Source: Streptomyces flavidovirens DSM 40150
GTDB lineage: Bacteria > Actinomycetota > Actinomycetes > Streptomycetales > Streptomycetaceae
Reading direction: 5' to 3'
Assembly: GCF_000429085.1 (NCBI RefSeq)
Contig: NZ_AUBE01000020.1
Location: 1-64,000 of the forward strand
Length of the DNA: 64,000 nucleotides
Position numbers and translations under genes: made by a program. This document shows, one piece after another, positions 42,361-52,583 of this stretch. How positions within the stretch are numbered: the stretch's first letter is position 1; each line of letters starts with the position of its first letter. Under the pieces are notes generated by a model. It made no database searches. It had not been told where the DNA came from and saw only the letters and a program-made list of their open reading frames with translations.

Positions 42361-43745
42361 TTGTCCGCCCCTTCCTGCGCTGCGGTCTCACCGGCGGCGG
42401 TGGTGGTGGTGGTGTCGTCGGCTGCCCCGGCTTCGTCGGCCGCGTGTGTCGGCTCGTACACCAGGACCGCGCGGTTGTCCGGGCGCAGGCGCGCCTTGGC
42501 TGCCGCCTGGACCTCCTGCGCCGTGATGTCCAGGACGCGCTGCACGGCGGTCAGCGCCAGCTGCGGATCGCCGAACAGGACGGCGTACCGGCACAGTTCG
42601 TCGGCGCGGCCCGCGACCGTACCGAGCCGGTCGAGCCACTCGCGCTCCAACTGGGCCTGCGCGCGCTCCATCTCCTCGGGCGTGGGGCCCTCGGCGGCGA
42701 AGCGGGCCAGTTCCTCGTCGACGGCACGCTCGATGTCGGGCACCTCGACGCCGGCCGATGTCTTCACGTCCAGCCAGCCGAGCGAGGGCGCGCCGGACAG
42801 GCGCAGCAGCCCGAAGCCGGCGGCGACGGCCGTACGGTCGCGGCGGACCAGGCGGTTGTGCAGCCGGGAGGACTCGCCGCCGCCGAGGACGGTGAGGGCC
42901 AGGTCGGCGGCGTCGGCCTCGCGGGTGCCGTCGTGCGGCAGCCGGTAGGCGGCCATCAGGGCGCGGGCGGGGACCTCTTCGCGGATCTCCTCGCGCAGTT
43001 CCTGCCCGATGATGTCGGGCAGCGTCCCGTCGCGCGGCGGCTGCTTGCCGTCGTGGGACGGGATGGAGCCGAAGTACTTCTCGATCCAGGCGAGGGTCTG
43101 CTCGGGGTCGATGTCGCCGACGACCGAGATCACCGCGTTGTTGGGCGCGTAGTACGTACGGAAGAAGGCGCGCGCGTCCTCGAGGGTCGCGGCGTCCAGG
43201 TCGGCCATCGAGCCGATCGGGGTGTGGTGGTACGGGTGGCCCTCGGGGTAGGCAAGGGCGGTCAGCTTCTCGAACGCGGTGCCGTACGGCACGTTGTCGT
43301 ACCGCTGGCGGCGCTCGTTCTTGACGACGTCGCGCTGGTTCTCCATGGACTCCTCGTCGAGCGCGGAGAGCAGCGAGCCCATCCGGTCGGCTTCCAGCCA
43401 CAGGGCCAGCTCCACCTGATGGGCGGGCATCGTCTCGAAGTAATTGGTGCGCTCGAAGCTGGTCGTGCCGTTGAGCGAACCGCCCGCACCCTGCACCAGC
43501 TCGAAGTGGCCGTTGCCCTTGACCTGCGCCGAGCCCTGGAACATCAGGTGCTCGAAAAGGTGAGCAAGGCCGGTACGGCCCTTGACCTCGTGGCGCGAAC
43601 CTACGTCGTACCAGAGGCAGACCGCGGCGACCGGGGTCAGGTGGTCCTCGGAGAGCACCACGCGCAGGCCATTGGCCAGCCGGTGCTCAGTCGCTGTCAG
43701 GCCGCCGGAACCGGCCTGCGCTGTGGCCGTGTGACCCATGGGCAT
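42357..43745 (-). CDS. M16-family zinc peptidase, catalytic subunit
   Basis: A 462-residue metallopeptidase with the inverted zinc motif in GLAHLFEHLMFQG (HXXEH) and the downstream glutamate in ESMENQRDVVKNERR. The C-terminal lobe has GGGESSRLHNRLVRRD. The ATG at 43745 (MPMGHTATAQ) follows GAAGGG by seven bases; a longer frame to 43805 is not supported. Together with the next gene it forms a two-subunit peptidase in the cytoplasm. The substrate is unknown; degradation of peptides is likely. A threonine run near the C-terminus (DDTTTTTAAGE) is low complexity. Confidence 0.87.
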   Translation of the reverse strand: MPMGHTATAQAGSGGLTATEHRLANGLRVVLSEDHLTPVAAVCLWYDVGSRHEVKGRTGLAHLFEHLMFQGSAQVKGNGHFELVQGAGGSLNGTTSFERTNYFETMPAHQVELALWLEADRMGSLLSALDEESMENQRDVVKNERRQRYDNVPYGTAFEKLTALAYPEGHPYHHTPIGSMADLDAATLEDARAFFRTYYAPNNAVISVVGDIDPEQTLAWIEKYFGSIPSHDGKQPPRDGTLPDIIGQELREEIREEVPARALMAAYRLPHDGTREADAADLALTVLGGGESSRLHNRLVRRDRTAVAAGFGLLRLSGAPSLGWLDVKTSAGVEVPDIERAVDEELARFAAEGPTPEEMERAQAQLEREWLDRLGTVAGRADELCRYAVLFGDPQLALTAVQRVLDITAQEVQAAAKARLRPDNRAVLVYEPTHAADEAGAADDTTTTTAAGETAAQEGADK

Positions 43746-43959
43746 GTACGTCCCTTCGATCGCGATATGGAGAAGTCCTGCCACTGTATGCAAGCTCACG
43801 GACACCTGGCGAAGTTCCCGGCCGGTGTACGCCCTCAGGGAACGCCCGAGCAGGCGCTACGGACGGGTCGAGGTCGGCGTTGTCAGTGCGCAGGTCCACA
43901 ATGGTCGGCATCAGACCCAAGAACTCGCCCTACAGAACCGCGAAGGAGCCGCAGCCGCG

Positions 43960-46413
<2,454 letters not shown>

Positions 46414-46427
46414 CAACGCCGCCACTC

Positions 46428-46455
46428 GGCCGCCGGGTCTGCCCGCCCGGCGGCC
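46428..46455. terminator. terminator after parC
   Basis: GGCCGCCGGG (46428-46437) pairs with CCCGGCGGCC (46446-46455) around an 8-base loop, between convergent genes. Confidence 0.75.
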
Positions 46456-46520
46456 GGGAACGGGCCCTCGGGAAGGGGCGGGGTGAAGGGGCGGGGTGCG
46501 GAACAGATCGCTCCGCGCCC

Positions 46521-47591
46521 TCAGCCCTCGCCCTCGCCCTGCACGTACCGCAGGACGCCCCACATGCTGTGCTCATCGGCAGCGGCGGCGGCATCGGCGC
46601 CCCGCGCCCCGTCCCGACGGCAGGCCGCGAGTTCCTTGCCGAGCGCTTCGGCGTCGGTCCCGGACCCGATGAGCACGAGCTGCGTGATCCGCGGCTCGTC
46701 GCGCCCCCACAGCTCGGGGTAGAACCGCAGGAACCGCCCGACCGCATGCACCCCGTACCGGTTGCGGACGTCGGCCGTACCGAAGTCGACATACCCCTTG
46801 ATCCGGTAGAGCCCCTCCGGTCTGGTGTCGAGGAACTCCATGAGCCGGCGCGGGTCCATGGGCACGTCGGAGGTGAAGGAGACGCTCTCGTACGTCGCGT
46901 GCAGATGACCGCCGTCGCAGTCGTGCGCTTCCTCCTCGCTCCGCAGATCGTCGAAGGACAGCTGCCGCGCCTTCTCCTCGCCGTCCGGCCGCACCACCGG
47001 GTCGAAGAGCAGCTCAGGATCGATCCGCCCGTACGACGCACGGACGACGGCCGTACCGCCGCTGAGGCCCGCGACGGTGTCGAGGACACGACCGAGCCGC
47101 TCCTCCCCCACCCGGTCCGTCTTGTTCAGGACGACGAGATCGGCGATGGCGAGATGCCGCTCCAGCTCGGGATGACGCTCCCGCGTCGCGTCGAACTCGG
47201 CGGCATCGACGACCTCGGCGAGCCCCCCGTACACGATCCGCTCGTTCTCGCTGGCCAGGATCATCCGGACCAGCTCCTGCGGCTCGGCCAGGCCACTCGC
47301 CTCGATCACGATCACGTCGAGACGGGCGGCGGGCCGGGTCAGCTTCTCCAGATACTCGTCGAGCTCACTGGCGTCCACAGCGCAGCACAGACACCCGTTG
47401 CCGAGCGAAACGGTGGAGTCCCCGAGCTGCCCGGCGACCGCCATGGCGTCGATCTCGATGGCGCCGAAGTCATTGACGATCGCACCGATCCGGGTGCCCC
47501 TGCTCTGGGCGAGCAGGTGGTTGAGCAAGGTGGTCTTACCGGATCCGAGGAAGCCCGCGAGGATGATGACCGGGATCTGTTTCGTGCTCAC
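46521..47591 (-). CDS. COG0523 / CobW-family GTPase metallochaperone
   Basis: A 356-residue G3E GTPase. It has Walker A GFLGSGKTTLLNHLL, the metal-binding motif GNGCLCCAVD (CXCC), Walker B VIVIEASGLAEP and NKTD for guanine recognition. A histidine-containing linker (EEEAHDCDGGHLHATYESV) and the CobW C-terminal domain (about 240-340; MEFLDTRPEGLYRIKGYVDF in part) follow. COG0523 proteins deliver zinc, cobalt or other metals to client enzymes. The client is unknown here; no zinc-regulated paralogue is next to it, and I saw no Zur-like palindrome. The GTG at 47591 is used; the frame to 47732 is not conserved. Confidence 0.85.
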   Translation of the reverse strand: MSTKQIPVIILAGFLGSGKTTLLNHLLAQSRGTRIGAIVNDFGAIEIDAMAVAGQLGDSTVSLGNGCLCCAVDASELDEYLEKLTRPAARLDVIVIEASGLAEPQELVRMILASENERIVYGGLAEVVDAAEFDATRERHPELERHLAIADLVVLNKTDRVGEERLGRVLDTVAGLSGGTAVVRASYGRIDPELLFDPVVRPDGEEKARQLSFDDLRSEEEAHDCDGGHLHATYESVSFTSDVPMDPRRLMEFLDTRPEGLYRIKGYVDFGTADVRNRYGVHAVGRFLRFYPELWGRDEPRITQLVLIGSGTDAEALGKELAACRRDGARGADAAAAADEHSMWGVLRYVQGEGEG

Positions 47592-47719
47592 CAGGGGCCT
47601 TTCTCTCGGCACGGCAGGGGGCTGACCCAGGATATTGGCACGGTGGGAGCCCCGGACGGCCGCAGGAGCCGGAGGGGGGATTTCGGAAAGGCGTGCCGGG
47701 CGCTCTACCGTTCGTAGAC

Positions 47720-49435
47720 ATGAGCGCCGCACCGACCACCTCCGGCAGACGACTGCGTCTGGGCTGGCCCCAGCGCGTCTTCTCGCAAGTGCTCCTGATG
47801 CAGCTGGCCATCGCCACCGGTGTCACCGTGCTCGCCACCGGCCTCTTCCTGGCCCCGCTCAGCGCCCAGCTCGATCAGGAGGCGATGCGGCGCGCGCTCG
47901 CGATCGCGCAGACCACCGCGGCCCAGCCGCAGCTCGCCGGCGCGGTGACCGGTTCGCGGCCCGCCGCGGACGGGCCCGTACAGGCCGAGGCGGAGCGCAT
48001 CAGGCGCTCCACCGGCGCCGAGTACGTCGTCGTCATGGACGAGCGCGGGGTCCGCTGGTCCCACACCGACCCCCACCAGATCGGCAAGATCGTCTCCACC
48101 GACCCCAGCGACGCGCTCGCCGGACAGGAGGTCATGGAGATCGACGAGGGTACGCTCGGCCGCTCCGCCCGCGGCAAGGTCCCGCTGCGCGCCACCGACG
48201 GTGAGATCGTCGGTGCCGTCTCGGTCGGCATCGAGTACGACAGTGTCCGCGCCCGGCTGCTCGCGGCGATCCCCGGTCTGCTGGCGTACGCGGGCGGCGC
48301 ACTCGCCGTCGGCGCGGTGGCGGCGTATCTCATCTCCCGAAGACTCCAGCGGCAGACCCACGACCTGGCCTTCTCCGACATCTCGGCGCTGCTGGCCGAG
48401 CGCGAGGCGATGCTGCACGGCATCCGGGAAGGGGTCGTCGCCCTCGATTCCGGGGGCAGGATCCGGCTGCTGAACGACGAGGCCCAGCGGCTGCTCGGCC
48501 TCGGCCCCGAGGCCACCGGGCGCCCGCTCGACGACGTCCTGGGCGCGGGGCGTACGGCCGACGTGCTGGCGGGGCGCGTGACCGGTGACGACCTGCTGAC
48601 CGTGCGCGGGCAGCGCGTCCTCGTCACCAACCGGATGCCGACGGACGACGGCGGCGCGGTGGCGACCCTGCGCGACCGTACCGAGCTGGAGCGGCTCGGG
48701 CGCGAGCTGGACTCGACGCGCGGTCTGATCGACGCCCTGCGCGCCCAGGACCACGAGCACGCCAACCGGATGCATACGCTCCTGGGGCTGCTTGAGCTGG
48801 GCATGCACGAGGAGGCGGTGCAGTTCGTGACGGAGGTCGCGGGGGTGCACCGTGCCACCGCCGAGCAGATCACCGAGAAGATCCACGACCCGCTGCTGGC
48901 GGCGCTGCTGGTCGGGAAGGCCACGGTCGCAGCGGAGCGCGGGGTCGCGCTCCGGCTCTCCGACGCGACGCTGCTGCCGGACCGGCTGGTGGACCCGCGC
49001 GGTCTGGTGACCGTCGTCGGCAACCTGGTGGACAACGCGCTGGACGCCTCGGCCGGCTCCCCGGACGCCGTGATCGAGGTCGAGCTGCGGGCCCGCGGGC
49101 GTGCGGCCGTGCTGAGGGTGACCGACAGCGGGCCCGGTGTCCCGGCGCAGCAGCGGGAGCTGATCTTCACGGAGGGGTGGTCGACCAAGGAGCTGCCGGC
49201 CCACGGCAAGCGCGGCCTCGGCCTCGCGATGGTGCGCCGGCTCGCGGAGCGGCAGGGCGGCAGTGCCCGGGTCGGTGAGGGGGCGGAGGGCGGCGCCGAA
49301 TTCACCGTCGTACTGCCGGAGGCACTGACCGACGCCGGGCTGGGCGAGGCGGAGCCGGCGGACGCCGGGCCCATGGACGCGGGCACGGTGGGCCCGGCCG
49401 CGGCGGCGCTGGACACGGCGGGAGAATCGCGATGA
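47720..49435 (+). CDS. CitA/DcuS-type sensor histidine kinase
   Basis: A 571-residue membrane kinase of the carboxylate-sensing family. One helix lies near residues 25-45, an extracellular PAS/Cache domain (about 50-185; VVVMDERGVRWSHTDPHQIG, GTLGRSARGKVPLRATDG) follows, then a second helix (about 190-215), a cytoplasmic PAS (GIREGVVALDSGGRIRLLND), a SpoOB-type dimerisation helix with the phosphorylated histidine in LRAQDHEHANRMHTLLG, and a HATPase (NLVDNALDAS, GPGVPAQ, KRGLGLAMVRRL). The tail is Ala/Asp-rich. Ligands in this family are citrate, C4-dicarboxylates or similar acids. ATG 47720 is used; GTG 47693 is possible. The start of the regulator overlaps its stop. Confidence 0.87.
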   Translation: MSAAPTTSGRRLRLGWPQRVFSQVLLMQLAIATGVTVLATGLFLAPLSAQLDQEAMRRALAIAQTTAAQPQLAGAVTGSRPAADGPVQAEAERIRRSTGAEYVVVMDERGVRWSHTDPHQIGKIVSTDPSDALAGQEVMEIDEGTLGRSARGKVPLRATDGEIVGAVSVGIEYDSVRARLLAAIPGLLAYAGGALAVGAVAAYLISRRLQRQTHDLAFSDISALLAEREAMLHGIREGVVALDSGGRIRLLNDEAQRLLGLGPEATGRPLDDVLGAGRTADVLAGRVTGDDLLTVRGQRVLVTNRMPTDDGGAVATLRDRTELERLGRELDSTRGLIDALRAQDHEHANRMHTLLGLLELGMHEEAVQFVTEVAGVHRATAEQITEKIHDPLLAALLVGKATVAAERGVALRLSDATLLPDRLVDPRGLVTVVGNLVDNALDASAGSPDAVIEVELRARGRAAVLRVTDSGPGVPAQQRELIFTEGWSTKELPAHGKRGLGLAMVRRLAERQGGSARVGEGAEGGAEFTVVLPEALTDAGLGEAEPADAGPMDAGTVGPAAAALDTAGESR

Positions 49436-50109
49436 TCGACGTACTGGTGGTGGACGACGACGTCCGCGTCGCGGAGATCAACGCGGCGTACGTGGCCAAG
49501 GTCGCGGGCTTCCGCGTCGTCGGCCGGGCACATTCGGCCGCCGACGCGCTGGCGCAGCTCCAGGCGGCCCACGTCGACCTGGTGCTCCTGGACCACTATC
49601 TGCCGGACCGGAACGGACTCGCGCTCGTCCAGGAGCTGCGCGCGCTCGGCCTCCAGACCGACGTGATCATGGTGACAGCGGCGCGCGACATCGGGACCGT
49701 GCAGGCCGCGATGCGCCAGGGGGCTCTCCAGTACCTGGTGAAGCCCTTCAACTTCGCCGGGCTGCGCACGAAGCTGGAGGCGTACGCGGCGCTGCGCCGG
49801 ACCCTCGACGGCGGCGGCGAGGCGGAGCAGGCCGAGGTGGACCGTATCTTCGGGGCGCTCTCCGTGGCCGGCTCCCCCGACCTCCCCAAGGGACACTCGC
49901 CCACCACAGCGGCCATGGTGCGGCAGGTGCTGCTGGCCGCCGGAGGACCACTCTCCGCCCAGGAGATCGCGGAGCGGGCGGGCATGAGCCGGCAGACCGC
50001 GCAGCGCTATCTGAAGCTGCTGGAACGGTCGGGGCGGGTACGGCTCAGCCTCAAGTACGGCGAGACGGGCCGCCCGGAGCATCGCTACGCCTGGACGGCC
50101 AGCCACTGA
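49432..50109 (+). CDS. CitB/DcuR-type response regulator
   Basis: A 225-residue regulator. The receiver has VVDDDVRVAE, the phosphorylated aspartate in VDLVLLDHYLPDRNG, MVTAARD and LVKPFNF. The effector part carries HTTAAMVRQVLLAAGGPLSA-like sequence leading to a helix-turn-helix (SAQEIAERAGMSRQTAQRYL), typical of CitB/DcuR. Start and kinase stop overlap by four bases (ATGA). The convergent symporter gene next door is the likely target because carboxylate-sensing pairs usually control an adjacent transporter; no operator was identified. Confidence 0.87.
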   Translation: MIDVLVVDDDVRVAEINAAYVAKVAGFRVVGRAHSAADALAQLQAAHVDLVLLDHYLPDRNGLALVQELRALGLQTDVIMVTAARDIGTVQAAMRQGALQYLVKPFNFAGLRTKLEAYAALRRTLDGGGEAEQAEVDRIFGALSVAGSPDLPKGHSPTTAAMVRQVLLAAGGPLSAQEIAERAGMSRQTAQRYLKLLERSGRVRLSLKYGETGRPEHRYAWTASH

Positions 50110-50219
50110 GGACGCGGAGCCGCATCCGGCCGGACCGCGCCCCGGACCGCGCGCAGCCCGGTTCGCTCGTCGGTGTCCACCGACGCCGCGCCGTCCGTCA
50201 CCGCGCCCCGGACGGCGCC

Positions 50220-51812
50220 TCAGACCGCGCCCGCGCCCGTCAGCGAACGCACCTCCGTCTCCGCGTGCTTGGCCTCGTCCGGTGGTTCGGGTGACAGCGC
50301 CGTACCGGCCCAGCCCGCGAGGAAGCCCAGGGGGATCGAGACCAGGCCGGGGTTCTGGAGCGGGAAGAGCTGGAAGTCGGCTCCGGGGAACAGCGATTCG
50401 GGGCTGCCGGAGACGACCGGCGAGAGCAGCACGAGCACAACGGCCGGGATCAGGCCGCCGTACACGGACCAGACCGCGCCGCGGGTGGTGAAGTTCCGCC
50501 AGAACAGCGAGTAGAGCAGCACCGGCAGGTTGGCGGACGCGGCGACCGCGAAGGCCAGGCCGACGAGGAACGCGACGTTCAGGTCGCGGGCGAGCAGGCC
50601 GAGGGCGATGGCCACAGCGCCGATTCCCGCCGCCGCGACGCGGGCCACCGCGACCTCGCTGTACTGCCTGGCGCGGCGGCGCCTGAGCGAGGCGTACAGA
50701 TCGTGGGCGACAGAGGCGGAGGAGGCCAGCGTGATGCCCGCCACGACCGCGAGGATGGTGGCGAAGGCGATGGCCGCGACGACGGCGAAGAGAATCGTTC
50801 CGCCTGTGGAGCCCGCGCCGCCGCCCAGGTCGAGCGCGAGAAGCGGAACCGCCGTGTTCCCGGCCGCGTTGGACGCCCGTACCTCGTCGGTTCCCACCAC
50901 TGCCGCCGCACCGAAGCCGAGCACGATGGTCATCAGGTAGAAGCTGCCGATGAGACCGATCGCCCAGACGACCGAACGGCGGGCGGCGCGCGCCGTCGGC
51001 ACGGTGTAGAAGCGGGACAGGATGTGCGGCAGTCCGGCCGTACCGAGGACCAGGGCGAGGCCGAGGCTGATGAAGTCGAAGCGGGCCGTCCAGTCCCCGC
51101 CGTACCTCAGACCGGGTGAGAGAAAGTCCTTGCCGTGCCCGCTGCGCTCGGCGGCCGAGAGCAGCAGCTGATTGAAGTCGCCGTGGAAGCGCACCAGGAC
51201 AAGCACGGTGAGCGCGACCGTGCCCGCCATCAGCAGCACTGCCTTGACGATCTGGATCCAGGTGGTGGCCCGCATCCCTCCCAGCGATACGTAGATCACC
51301 ATCAGCGCGCCCACGCCGATGACCGTCCAGGAGCGCGCGGCCTCGCTGCTCCCGCCCAGCAGCAGCGCGACCAGGCTGCCCGCCCCCACCATCTGCGCCA
51401 CCAGATAGAGAACGGACACGGTGACCGAAGAAGTTCCCGCCGCGATACGGACGGGCCGCTCCCTCATGCGCGCGGCGACGACATCCGCGAGCGTGAACCG
51501 GCCGCAGTTGCGGACGAGTTCGGCGACGAGGAACAGGACGACGAGCCACGCGACGAGGAAGCCGACGGAGTACAGCATGCCGTCGTAGCCGAAGAGCGCG
51601 ATCAGCCCCGAGATGCCGAGGAAGGAAGCGGCGGACATGTAGTCGCCCGCTATGGCGAAACCATTCTCCATGGGCGAGAACAGCCGTCCCCCCGCGTAGA
51701 ACTCCTCCGCGGATCCGCGCCGGTTGCGGCTCACCCACGTCGTGATCGCCAGCGTTGCCGCGACGAACGCGCAGAACAGCAGCAACGCGAGTGTCTGGTG
51801 ATCGTCGGTCAC
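50220..51812 (-). CDS. sodium:solute symporter, acetate/monocarboxylate type
   Basis: A 530-residue carrier of the SSS family, ActP/MctP-like, with about 13 helices. Family landmarks are the GGRLFSPMENGFAIAGDYMS segment, SAASFLGISGLIALFGYDG, GGMRATTWIQIVKAVLLM and PHILSRFYTVP. The DUF485 protein encoded just upstream, which overlaps by four bases, is the constant partner of ActP-type carriers. Substrates are short monocarboxylates such as acetate or pyruvate, taken up with Na+. Control by the convergent CitA/CitB-type system is likely but inferred from position. Confidence 0.87.
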   Translation of the reverse strand: MTDDHQTLALLLFCAFVAATLAITTWVSRNRRGSAEEFYAGGRLFSPMENGFAIAGDYMSAASFLGISGLIALFGYDGMLYSVGFLVAWLVVLFLVAELVRNCGRFTLADVVAARMRERPVRIAAGTSSVTVSVLYLVAQMVGAGSLVALLLGGSSEAARSWTVIGVGALMVIYVSLGGMRATTWIQIVKAVLLMAGTVALTVLVLVRFHGDFNQLLLSAAERSGHGKDFLSPGLRYGGDWTARFDFISLGLALVLGTAGLPHILSRFYTVPTARAARRSVVWAIGLIGSFYLMTIVLGFGAAAVVGTDEVRASNAAGNTAVPLLALDLGGGAGSTGGTILFAVVAAIAFATILAVVAGITLASSASVAHDLYASLRRRRARQYSEVAVARVAAAGIGAVAIALGLLARDLNVAFLVGLAFAVAASANLPVLLYSLFWRNFTTRGAVWSVYGGLIPAVVLVLLSPVVSGSPESLFPGADFQLFPLQNPGLVSIPLGFLAGWAGTALSPEPPDEAKHAETEVRSLTGAGAV

Positions 51813-52294
51813 CGCTTGATCTCCTTGATCCCCCGGGTCAGTTCCTGGGTGTCCCAGCGGAGATCGAGCGCCGCACGGTCCCTGCGCAGCCGGGCGTGAC
51901 GCGCGTACGCCCAGGTGAGCAGGAAGGTGGTGACGAACTGCCCGAGTCCGGCGACCATCGCGACGTTCACCGCGCCGACGACGGGACGGGCCATCAGGTC
52001 GTGCGCGGTGGTCGCCGCGACGACGTAGACGACGTACCAGGTGAAGAACGCGAGGGACGCGGGAACGACGAACCGCCGGTAGCGGCTGCGCACTTCCCGG
52101 AAGGCGGCGCTGCGCTGCACCTCCAGATAGATCTCAGCGGCGCTGTGACCGGGCGCGGGGCCCGCGGGCACGGGTGGCGTGAGCGGCGCGGGTGCGCCCG
52201 TACCGTCCACTTCACCCCAGCCGGAGGCAAGCGCGTCGTACCAGGGATCGTCGAACCGCACCGCTGCGGCTTCTCTGCCTTCCTGCTTCTCCAC
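51809..52294 (-). CDS. DUF485 membrane protein, symporter partner
   Basis: A 161-residue protein. A polar N-terminus (about 60 residues) precedes the DUF485 unit with two helices: SAAFREVRSRYRRFVVPASL, AFFTWYVVYVVAATTAHDLM and the second helix VNVAMVAGLGQFVTTFLLTW, followed by a charged tail. DUF485 genes precede ActP-type symporters in many bacteria; the function is probably in assembly or activity of the carrier. The GTG at 52294 with GGAGAG upstream is preferred over the longer frame to 52372. Confidence 0.83.
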   Translation of the reverse strand: MEKQEGREAAAVRFDDPWYDALASGWGEVDGTGAPAPLTPPVPAGPAPGHSAAEIYLEVQRSAAFREVRSRYRRFVVPASLAFFTWYVVYVVAATTAHDLMARPVVGAVNVAMVAGLGQFVTTFLLTWAYARHARLRRDRAALDLRWDTQELTRGIKEIKR

Positions 52295-52522
52295 GGAACA
52301 GCTCTCCTTGTCCGCGAACGAATGGTCCGCGCGCCCAAGGATGGACAGAGTGGAAGATCCCGGACTCTTCAATCCCCGCGCTTCACCCCATCAGGTGACC
52401 GATGTCCCGAGCGGCTGTGCGACCCCGCGCCCAGGGCGGCGGACTCGGCCTCCGTCGTACGGGCGGCCCGCTCCTGCGCCGGCAGCCGGAAGCCCGCGCG
52501 GGCGCCCGTAGCGGATCGGCGC

Positions 52523-52549
52523 GTGGGTGGAGCTGCGCGCTCCACCCAC
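52523..52549 (-). terminator. terminator of parE
   Basis: GTGGGTGGAG (52523-52532) pairs with CTCCACCCAC (52540-52549), about 35 bases after the parE stop. Confidence 0.65.
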
Positions 52550-52583
52550 GGGTGGACTCCGTGGAGCCGGCCCCAGCCCGGCC

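Noticed and set aside
46456-46500. Third copy of the Streptomyces intergenic repeat
   Set aside because: Only the GAAGGGGCGGGG part is shared; the CAAACGCCGGACGGG end is missing, so the match is too short.
47875-51738. Very long minus-strand open frame (about 1,290 codons)
   Set aside because: It is antisense to the sensor kinase, regulator and part of the symporter in another frame, is Arg/Gly/Ala-rich and resembles no family. High-GC DNA gives such frames routinely.
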